The position numbers were made by a program, and so were the translations under genes. DNA of 64,000 bases from JAHRAW01 sp965226545 (GTDB lineage: Bacteria; Pseudomonadota; Gammaproteobacteria; Arenicellales; Poriferihabitantaceae): assembly GCA_965226545.1 (NCBI GenBank), contig OZ245364.1, positions 930,001 to 994,000 on the forward strand. Reading direction: 5' to 3'. Under the pieces are notes generated by a model. It did not search any database. It had not been told where the DNA came from and saw only the letters and a list, made by a program, of their open reading frames with translations. This document shows, piece after piece, positions 38,001 through 41,640 of this stretch. Position 1 is the stretch's first letter. The number at the start of each line of letters is the position of its first letter.

Positions 38001-39605
38001 GCGGCCGACCCGGTGGTGACGGTTACGATTGACCGCTCGACGCTCGATGCGGTCGAAGCCGCAGCCGCACAATCGCAACCGTTGCCAACGGTGACCTATC
38101 AGCACATGGCGATTGACGCCAACGGCGCGAACACCACCTTGCCGTTGCGCATCACCTTGATGCCCGGCGTGCGCGCTGAGTTTATTAACGACGGCGTGTC
38201 GCGCGATTTTGTCGATGTCAGCAAAGTAATCTTGAGCGAAGCGGCCGGCACCTTGGCAAGCAACGCCATCGGCGCGATTGCCAATCGCATCGCCAATGCG
38301 CGCGCCGGCGGGTTTGCGGTCAATGGCATTGGCGGGCAATCGCCGATATTTTATTTGGGCGGACAACATTCGCTCGAAGGCATCATCGCCGCCAACAGCA
38401 AAGCGTTGGCTGACGACACTTTTGACGAAAAGAATTTATTGTCCGGCACAAAATTTTCATTGCCGTTTAATGCACAAGGCGCGCCCGGCGACATCGGCAA
38501 CGGCATGGCGATTTGGGGCGCGGGCGAATATAAGGAAATGAACGGCGCAACCGGCGAAGTCGATTGGGACGGCGAATTGCGCAGTTTATATTTCGGCATC
38601 GACGGCTTGATGTTCGCCAACAACGACGCCTTGGGCGGCGTGGCGATTGCGTTCAGCAAACTCACCGCCGATTACGCCGACATCGGCGCCGACACCCGCG
38701 CCGGCAGCGGCGATTATGAAATGCGATTGACGACGTTGTATCCGTATTACAGTTGGCGCAACGACAACATCGATTGGTGGGCTGGCGCCGGCTACGGCGA
38801 AGGCGATTTAAAAATCACCCGCAACGCCGACCGAGATTATTCGACTGACGTCTTCATGCGCACGATGGCCGCCGGCGCCAACATCCTGGCCGGCATCTTC
38901 GACCGCACGCGCCTGCACATCAAAGCCGAAACGATAGTCAGCCGATTAAAGTTAAGCCAATCAGCCGACCTCGCCCAGCAAAAAATCGACACCGGCTTGG
39001 CAAGAATAACCGCCGAAGTAACCGCCGCCAAACGCCTGCCCGGCGGCGGTCGATACGAACCAAGTTATTCATTCGGCTGGCGATACGATTTCGGCGACAG
39101 CGATTTGGACGCCAGTTTGGAAAAAACTTTTGGCTGGCGTTTTGTCAATGCCGCCGGACGATTGAGTGGTGAGTTGCGTTTGCAGGGTGCGTATGACGGG
39201 CACACTTATAGAGAGTGGGGGGCGTATGCCTTGATTCGCAGTGAAGCCGGTGCCGACGGGCAGGGTGTTTCGTTGCAGTTGCGTCCGTCTTATGGTGCCA
39301 CCGGGTTGGATGTTAATCGTCTGTGGCAAGGTGGTGGTTTGCAAACCTTTGGCGATGCCGTTGCCCCGGATGAATACGCGATGCAAGTCGATGCGCGGGT
39401 GGGTTTTGGGGTTACCGGCGTGTGGAATGGGTTGCTGACGCCGTTTGCTGAATGGTCGTATTCCGCCGATGGTGATGTTTATCGGCTGGGGTTGGATTGG
39501 GCGGCGAGCGAGTGGTTGGAATTGCGCTTAATCGGCGAACACCAGGAACTGGAAAGCGGCGACATTCGACGCAGTGTTTGGGTGCGCGGCAATGCGAAGT
39601 TTTAA
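23031..39605 (+). CDS. Giant multi-Ig-domain secreted adhesin with C-terminal outer-membrane barrel
   Basis: A 5,524-residue protein. Residues 1-62 are an extended signal peptide with a basic N-part and a hydrophobic core, cut likely after LQANA. Dozens of ~100-residue beta domains follow, with the recurring pattern FTVG...LP...GG..PL.Y.L...LP.GL.F....L.G.P......Y..TATDANG, matching putative-Ig (He_PIG, cadherin-like) repeats; DxNG motifs may bind calcium. A Cys pair occurs near residue 787 (NPCNPTCPLP). Residues ~1766-4253 are five tandem copies of a ~498-residue module. After residue ~5050 comes a conserved helix (SEAAGTLASNAIGAIANRI), then a ~370-residue barrel ending in Phe, as in autotransporters. 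I infer type V-like self-secretion and surface adhesion. The first ~2 kb looks different in codon use from the rest. Confidence 0.88.
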   Translation: MTLMRLYQKSFYKHASSRVGVVAPTLPISRFARQTCDAIDGAIRKGLVVAALLCGWSLQANALEFRNDYVNPVKDQLRSFHVGDFVDVDMPRSHGRRGTRRYYIDSPSPSQLRNIGLTYDQDGNTEKKGRLVGYILPNTARTLTIVYRSTDTRESVYATFTVTISGLRWESLSQFQTDYYNVIGSRHHVFQIGVPLEEANSDHYRQSNYTNVTPLIPKYNANPNANIPRVSTGILSNRGERVEFSVDTDVYTLNPPNVSLAPVFPGLRIATYLPAANQWFRFTGAPAEFINSRVFTYEVSVDYYADDHRFDREHPPKAELVERISRVFTVTINRSHSVPEAQTHPTLYPSTFTWSSVLQDYSQYPSVRYTTTLPAAEVVTEIESYNPGYRSKIKYSLRGLQQVNGQPQLADVGTVLPGFSVSQSGRILQGYPRATGVNATFVYGATDDYGVYSSTQFAVTVVDSPEFTAEPAEAWWVINQEVNITLPIAQDGRPPLSYALNSEIDSRYSDTVFKQRFPGLSFDSTTRVLRGRLTPAENAVGVHTFRYGVTDANGYGLHASNIPTLLYHSFRNSDFGGLAFWNVNVAATEPSFAPAVPSTFFLTETQTVDVTFSNATGGLGGQWTYAFNGGNEFYGLTYNPTTRRLIGKVTLPPSAEGYDPVAAAFSGVYSAVDSYGFIARQPIQFLIKPRTSLYYTPPDGEIDATGPDQFPIEVYGNTVPGYGASVDTPPFHDQLPHVFGDSPSGSSATRSGWGPYTYMLYSDNVFEFERTGKKPYRPTQNYQLNNPCNPTCPLPVLPYPSGFNVPSGWVDEPGYIGLTHNSTGDSFGAGYYNEPYGKQPQMLALQYYTFSLTATDSNGIESVPLPILLEIWPRLSFPSETAAELTLPWANEFPNHLFFPRNLSYGYDLPGSVGGLHYYAAGGDTSITRFTERYYAMRDIDGAQSLPGGFVYEGGIRLARPASGATGQIYTFVIQGRDRIDQIAFHTFTASANGDPVLHSIGDLTYTAGVPVSTLLSIEPGTGTPPFTAAAIAGSALPLGLTFDVSEFGKVRIKGVPAEDSVGDHPTVVQVTDYFNYSDSLLHRITVVPAPIFIEAPADLTYVQNVPIANLTLSAIDEDTGYGAITYQLLDDSGAAFADDATVAGLSYDRTMRELSGTPTQVYVGGVLLTYIATDANGATVRKDFRVFVFDRAVFEAVQDDITYTVGAQKTVTLPSVISTPPFSYTLQHLLAGSLQALPEALTFDVDVRELIGDFDAATVLTLRYEVTSGASTAVSATFLAVAVPPPSFAPQANLSYTAGHAVTPITFSAADGALPLTYSFDPGDGLADGLTFSLDEPLMLSGAPTIETAETTYSVTATDANEVAGAVSFTLQVFPELTFPDDKLDAYTFVVAQPETITLTEADGGRPAVSYTLTYNAGGLPAALSFDLDARTLTASFDALATFALTYTAIDANNVRESFVITIRSINELLFSPPTIAVTYSVGNLTYSIDGAHYTDDLTLAAAVGGDGAITYANDDAPAGLTAAAVGDELHISGAPTAIGDYTVQRTAVDAAGQQATFILTVHAASAPRFTASVAAQTYARNFAIAELVLPTVTDGAAPIVYALQDAGGIDFANGAVIAGLTFDATNRIVRGMPTAAVGDYPLTLQGMDVTTAGDSLAFTITIVDALTFSLAQNDLTFSVGRPINLDLAAANGGVGALTYSIALQNAADSALDGVTVTTLNDTPTLSATTPTVVYATTPYVLTAHDTSDNTAAATFTITVVDAPSFSGTQDELTFTVSGDIGAINLPTASGGALPLTYTLDNNLPAGVLLNADDSILTGIPTAAQATVNYVLTATDANGANGSLPAFGIRVYPAPSFAANGFGPFTFTANAPQKSFTLPQVVDGTGAPVVAYNFGALDLFNNGGDAGVNINDFVTLGANTRTVAGSFAAALQFRAQLTATDSNNVSDTSPYATFVVVNEVTFSQSDLANIADQTYRVGANVNRILPQVTGGIAPIAYTLSDAGGDAYGNNNNNNIAGVAFTASTRAFAGTVASSATGDYTFTYAGVDANDGEATTPMRINIVDALALPQPNDVIYYASMSGIDTALPQATNTIGVITYELQNLSDNGLTLPSGIIFNANANPPSLTGATDGDTFPTTQYRYTATDSFDGASVTVNFNITVVDSPVLAAQDDVTFTVGTAKAVTLPSVVGGVAPYAYWLTTGAVGGLPGWLTYSVMNGEDTVPLTFGSTTSTTFSASAAVPLTYSVRDSEGTEASVAFNVLAVDAPSFSGTQNDLTFTVSGDIGTINLPTASGGALPLRYAFDNNLPAGVLLNADDSILTGIPTASQTTVNYVLTATDANGANGSLPAFGIRVYPAPSFAANGFGPFTFTANAPQKSFTLPQVVDGTGAPVVAYNFGALDLFDNGGDAGVNINDFVTLGANTRTVAGSFAAALQFRVQLTATDSNNVSDTSPYATFVVVNEVTFSQSDLANIADQTYRVGANVNRILPQVTGGIAPIVYTLSDADGNAYGNNNNNNIANIAFNANTRAFAGTVASTATGDHIFTYAGVDANDGEATTPMRVNIVAPLALPQQTDVIYYASMSGINTALPQAENIVGDVTYQLRDLSGNGLTLPSGIAFNANANPPSLTGATDGDTFPTTQYRYTATDSFDGASVTVNFNITVVDSPVLAAQDDVTFTVGTAKAVTLPSVVGGVAPYAYWLTTGAVGGLPGWLTYSTSGEDAVPLTFGSTTSTTFSASAAVPLTYSVRDNEGTEASVAFNVVAVDVPSFSGTQNDLTFTVSGNIGTINLPTASGGALPLRYAFDNNLPAGVSLNENDARLTGTPTAVQATVNYVLTATDANGASGSLPAFGIRVYPAPSFAASGFGPFTFTANAPQKSFTLPQVVDGTGAPVVAYNFGALDLFDNGGDAGVNINDFVTLGANTRTVAGSFAAALQFRAQLTATDSNNVSDTSPYATFVVVNEVTFSQSGLDNIADQTYRVGANVNRILPQVTGGIAPIVYSLSYTGGNAYDNNNNIANIAFNADTRAFAGTVADSEVGDYTFTYAGVDANGGGATTPMRIKVVGALTLASPDDVVYYSAENNISTTLPQATNIVGNVTYRLRDLSGNGLTLPNGIAFNANANPPSLTGATDGDTFPTTKYRYTATDSFDGASVTVTFNITVSDSPVLAAQDDVTFTVGTAKAVTLPSVVGGVAPYAYWLTTGAVGGLPGWLTYSTSGEDAVPLTFGSTTSTTFSASAAVPLTYSVRDNEGTEASVAFNVVAVDAPSFSGTQDELTFTVSGDISTINLPTASGGALPLRYAFDNNLPAGVSLNENDARLTGTPTAVQATVNYVLTATDANGANGNLPAFGIRVYPAPSFAANGFGPFTFTANAPQKSFTLPQVVDGTGAPVVAYNFGALDLFDNGGDAGVAITDLVTFDSAARTVAGSFAAALQFRAQLTATDSNNVSDTSPYATFVVVNEVTFSQSDLDGIADQTYRVGANINRILPQVTGGIAPIVYSLSYTGGNAYDNNNNIANIAFNADTRAFAGTVASTATGDYTFTYAGVDANGGGATTPMRIKVVGALTLASPDDVVYYSAENNISTTLPQATNIVGNVTYRLRNLSGNGLTLPSGIIFNANANPPSLAGATGGNTFPTTKYRYTATDSFDGASVTVTFNITVIDSPVLAAQDDVTFTVGTAKAVTLPSVVGGVAPYTYLLTTSGGLPGWLIYSRMSGEDTAPLTFGNTTGSPLTAQDAVPLTYSVRDSEGTEASVAFNVLAVDAPSFSGTQNDLTFTVSGDIGTINLPTASGGALPLRYAFDNNLPAGVLLNADDSILTGIPTAAQATVNYVLTATDANGASGSLPAFGIRVYPAPSFAASGFGPFTFTANAPQKSFTLPQVVDGTGAPVVAYNFGALDLFNNGGDAGVNINNLVTRDSTARTVAGSFAAALQFRVQLTATDSNSVSDTSRYATFVVVNEVTFSQGNLNAIADQTYRVGANINRILPQVTGGIAPIVYTLSDTGDSAYNNNIANVAFNANTRAFAGTVADSAAGDYTFTYAGVDANDGESTAPMRIKVVGALTLASPDDVVYYSAENNISTTLPQAANIIGDVTYQLRDLSGNGLNLPSGIAFNAGAPSLTGATGGNTFPTTQYRYTATDSFDGASVTVTFNITVSDSPVLAAQDDVTFTVGTAKAVTLPSVVGGVAPYTYLLTTSGGLPGWLTYSTSGEDAVPLTFGSTTSTTFSASAAVPLTYSVRDSEGTEASVAFNVVAVDAPSFSGTQDKLHATIGATIADTQLPRASGGASPLSYSLAPNLPNGLTISENLLISGAPASNAAIGEANYTLTATDANFAAAQLIFALEVYPPLSFTQPNPDAAETFTVGVSKTLQFSQVEGGRAPLIFALDLSGNTELSGMQFDASTRQLTGTFAADTSAINLTYRATDQNGATIHYAFNITAVPAPHFVDTVGAQTYLRNRAITPLQLPVAADGATPLLYSLTDSSANDFGNGAVIGGLAYTNRRISGAPTAASGDYELRYRATDNNGAHAELTFVITIVDDLVFAQQSDLVFTVNQPIVSELMQASGGIGALTYDIRAQRGAALSGIAVELRDATLTMLADTRATAYTPQPYILRVRDMVGNTATTTFTIRVVDGVAFLQQPSDVTFTVGIAKSVTLPPAHGFGAITYTLSGAPSWLNVAPSSASTTDTFVISATPSGRQGASVLTYGATDANAQSVSVTFSVLAVRALRFTDTVADLTFTAGQTVDAITLPQAEDGALPLAYSLAPNLPLGMMWHRDARQISGTPSTPQDTTHFYTARDVNGATAVLTFSVKIYPAADVAVSNYTFTANWRSVYTLPESEVGAVPFHYWVLDEAGDSISVNGDISGNFIQRVAGARTKALTFDPQSRELLGSYALSLEKVTAENLSYRVTDANGHIVYEPFAAVIFPAPTFTADGNITFAVSTFDLDNPFAHRLPKVKTGTGAPTITYQLGAAMALPSWLSANQWMADGAQLTFAIAADPVVTVTIDRSTLDAVEAAAAQSQPLPTVTYQHMAIDANGANTTLPLRITLMPGVRAEFINDGVSRDFVDVSKVILSEAAGTLASNAIGAIANRIANARAGGFAVNGIGGQSPIFYLGGQHSLEGIIAANSKALADDTFDEKNLLSGTKFSLPFNAQGAPGDIGNGMAIWGAGEYKEMNGATGEVDWDGELRSLYFGIDGLMFANNDALGGVAIAFSKLTADYADIGADTRAGSGDYEMRLTTLYPYYSWRNDNIDWWAGAGYGEGDLKITRNADRDYSTDVFMRTMAAGANILAGIFDRTRLHIKAETIVSRLKLSQSADLAQQKIDTGLARITAEVTAAKRLPGGGRYEPSYSFGWRYDFGDSDLDASLEKTFGWRFVNAAGRLSGELRLQGAYDGHTYREWGAYALIRSEAGADGQGVSLQLRPSYGATGLDVNRLWQGGGLQTFGDAVAPDEYAMQVDARVGFGVTGVWNGLLTPFAEWSYSADGDVYRLGLDWAASEWLELRLIGEHQELESGDIRRSVWVRGNAKF
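28326..35789 (+). repeat. Five tandem ~1.5-kb coding super-repeats in the giant adhesin
   Basis: The anchor agtttcagcggcac recurs at 28326, 29829, 31329, 32823, 34314 and 35790, giving units of 1503, 1500, 1494, 1491 and 1476 bp. Each unit encodes five Ig-like domains in the same order, recognisable by FSGTQ, FGPFTFTANAPQKSF, IADQTYRVGAN, DVVYYSAENN/DVIYYASMSG and SPVLAAQDDVTFTVGTAK. Long stretches are near-identical at DNA level. After 35790 the sequence departs from the unit. Confidence 0.93.
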
Positions 39606-39669
39606 GTCGAAGGCGTTAAGTTAACGCGTTAAGTTGTAACGTTTAACTTTGGTTTTAATAAGTTGGTTT

Positions 39670-39695
39670 TAATAAATGGGGCTGGCATAGATAAT
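39670..39695. repeat. Left target duplication and left terminal inverted repeat of the IS element
   Basis: The 8-bp duplication taataaat (39670-39677) is followed by the 18-bp terminal repeat ggggctggcatagataat (39678-39695). Confidence 0.93.
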
Positions 39696-40386
39696 GCGAA
39701 ATAAAGTATACATCTCCCATGCGCAAAAGTCGTTTAAGTTGGGCGAAGCAATGTCGTTTAATCGAGTTGTTTGTTGCCGGTGCGACGGCGCGGACGGCGG
39801 CGGCGTTGGCGGATGTTAATCGCAACACGGCGCGGCGGAATGAACATCGGTTGCGTGAAATCATCATGGCGAATAGCGAACAATGCGGCATGCTTGCCGG
39901 CGAGATTGAGGCCGATGAGAGTTATTTCGGCGGTCATCGCAAAGGCAAACGCGGTCGTGGTGCGGCGGGGAAAACGCCTGTTTTCGGGCTTTTGAAGCGC
40001 AACGGCAAGGTTTTTACGGCGATTATTCCCGATGCGCGCCGCGCCACTTTGCTGCCGATTATCCGCGAGCGGGTCAAGCCGCAAAGTGTCGTGTATACTG
40101 ATTCGCATCATGCGTATCGTGCGCTGGATGTGTCGGAGTTCAAACATCGCCGCGTCAATCACAGCGATTGTTTTGCCGATGGTCGCAATCATATCAATGG
40201 CATTGAGAATTTTTGGAGTCAAGCGAAGCGTCATTTGCGCAGATTTAACGGCATTCCGCCCGAGCATTTTCCGCTGTTTTTGAAGGAGTGTGAGTGGCGA
40301 TTTAACACCGCCAACCCAAAAGAGCAGTTTCGTCAATTGAAACAATGGGTTAGAGCGGAATCTCGGTGATTATCTATGCCAGCCCC
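39678..40386 (+). mobile_element. IS1595-family insertion sequence, intact, 709 bp
   Basis: Perfect 18-bp inverted repeats bound a single transposase gene, and identical 8-bp copies of taataaat flank the element. This is the size and duplication length typical of IS1595-family (IS1016-like) elements. It sits 72 bp after the stop of the giant adhesin gene in an AT-rich repeat (ttggttttaat copies). Perfect ends and duplication suggest a recent insertion. Confidence 0.93.
39719..40369 (+). CDS. IS1595-family transposase
   Basis: A 216-residue transposase that would cut and insert the surrounding element. The N-terminal part (SRLSWAKQCRLIELFVAGATARTAAALADVNRNTARR) is a helix-turn-helix-like DNA-binding region. 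The catalytic acidic residues are placed in EIEADESYFGG, VVYTDSHHAY and INGIENFWSQAKRHLRRFNG, the DDE pattern of the IS1595 group. No N-terminal zinc finger is seen, as in the short IS1016-like members. The stop codon overlaps the right inverted repeat by one base. No frameshift is visible, so it is probably functional. Confidence 0.93.
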   Translation: MRKSRLSWAKQCRLIELFVAGATARTAAALADVNRNTARRNEHRLREIIMANSEQCGMLAGEIEADESYFGGHRKGKRGRGAAGKTPVFGLLKRNGKVFTAIIPDARRATLLPIIRERVKPQSVVYTDSHHAYRALDVSEFKHRRVNHSDCFADGRNHINGIENFWSQAKRHLRRFNGIPPEHFPLFLKECEWRFNTANPKEQFRQLKQWVRAESR

Positions 40387-40394
40387 TAATAAAT
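40369..40394. repeat. Right terminal inverted repeat and right target duplication of the IS element
   Basis: attatctatgccagcccc (40369-40386) is the exact reverse complement of the left end, and is followed by taataaat (40387-40394). Confidence 0.93.
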
Positions 40395-40544
40395 TGAGTT
40401 AATAAATTAACAATTAAAAGTTAAGTTGATTATTTAAATTCGGTATGCATTAAAAAACCATCGCACCGCATTTGTTATTTGTTACTTTTCACTCGTTACT
40501 CACCGCACGCAACACTTCGTCCGCAACACATCACTTATCACGCG

Positions 40545-41429
40545 TCACCCACCCCCTCCTCCAACGCCACCATCTCCACCGGCCGCCCGCCCACCCACAC
40601 ACGCCGCTTCGGCGTCCAGTGCAACGCTTGCGCCAATCAATTGCAAGTCATCGAATTGAATCGCATCCACCACCACGCCGATTTTTTTCTCCGGCGAATC
40701 GAGTGAAACAACGCGCGCGCCGGGCGCAATCGCATCACAGTTGCGCGCAACAAAGGCGCGCAGGCGTTGTTTGACCTTGCCGCGATGGCGCAAGCGGGCG
40801 ATGATTTCCTGTCCGGGATAGCAGCCTTTGGTGACGCTGACGGCGTCGACCAAATCCAAATTGACGGTCTGCGGAATAAATTCGCCGATGGTTTGTTCAT
40901 ACACCTGCGCCACGCCCGACAACACGCCGCGCGCGCGCCATAAATCGTCATTGGGTTTTTGCGTCCACTGATGTTGCGCGCACATTGCATCCAACGCCGC
41001 CGTTTCGCCAATCAACACAAACCCAAGCCGCGCCGCTTCGGCGCACACCACGCCGTCGGCCGGCGCGCATTGCGCGACGTTTAATACGCCGCGCATCGCG
41101 CGCGATGAATTAATTTCAATCGAAACATCGGCGCGCAACACAAACATTTTTAATCGCGCGGTCAATTGCGCGGCGATGGCGCGCGGCGCAATCAACCAAA
41201 AACCGTCGTCCACCCGCAACAGATGCAGCACCGCCAACGCGCGCCCTTTGGGATTGCAGTAGACATTAAGTTGGCATATCGATTCGCGCGATTGATTGAC
41301 ATCGTTGCTCAACTGCCCGTGCAAAAACGCCGCCGCATCATCACCGCGCACTTCGATAAGCGCCTGCGAATCGAGATGCACCGCAAGCGGCTGGTCGCCG
41401 GCAAAATCGACAAAACGATGCATGGTCAT
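40545..41429 (-). CDS. ygfZ: YgfZ-type folate-binding protein
   Basis: A tetrahydrofolate-binding protein related to GcvT that supports iron-sulfur cluster assembly or repair. It is 294 residues. The diagnostic motif KGCYPGQEIIAR is present near residue 200 with its redox-type Cys. The ATG at 41429 gives the family N-terminus; the frame runs on to 41537 through repeat DNA. The last ~16 residues are almost all Gly/Ala, encoded by a pyrimidine-rich simple stretch, and probably grew by slippage. It lies downstream of the DUF1989-GcvT gene on the same strand. Confidence 0.92.
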   Translation of the reverse strand: MTMHRFVDFAGDQPLAVHLDSQALIEVRGDDAAAFLHGQLSNDVNQSRESICQLNVYCNPKGRALAVLHLLRVDDGFWLIAPRAIAAQLTARLKMFVLRADVSIEINSSRAMRGVLNVAQCAPADGVVCAEAARLGFVLIGETAALDAMCAQHQWTQKPNDDLWRARGVLSGVAQVYEQTIGEFIPQTVNLDLVDAVSVTKGCYPGQEIIARLRHRGKVKQRLRAFVARNCDAIAPGARVVSLDSPEKKIGVVVDAIQFDDLQLIGASVALDAEAACVGGRAAGGDGGVGGGGG

Positions 41430-41439
41430 TGTGAAGTGC

Positions 41440-41540
41440 CGGGGTAAATGAGTGGATGAATAACCGGTGATAAATTGTTGGAATAAATAACTGGCATAAA
41501 TGATTTGGAATAAATGTTTCGAATAAATGGCGGGCATGCA
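41440..41540. repeat. Aataaatg-type simple repeat upstream of ygfZ
   Basis: Near-tandem words gaataaatg, ggcataaatga and ggaataaatg recur with about 14-bp spacing in the spacer before ygfZ. Confidence 0.5.
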
Positions 41541-41592
41541 AAGGTAACGTTAACTGTTAACGTCAGCGCAACTCGACAAACTCGACATGCTC

Positions 41593-41640
41593 TCGATGTG
41601 CATTTCGATGTGCACTTCGATGTGCATTTCGATATGCACT
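41593..41640. repeat. Four exact 12-bp units abutting a stop codon
   Basis: tcgatgtgcatt, tcgatgtgcact, tcgatgtgcatt and tcgatatgcact run without interruption. The last two bases overlap the TAG stop (41639-41641) of the DUF1989-GcvT gene. Confidence 0.85.

Noticed and set aside
39606..39669. Terminator for the giant adhesin gene
   Set aside because: Only a weak 5-bp palindrome (gcgtt/aacgc) and AT-rich repeats lie between the stop and the IS element; no convincing stem with a T run.
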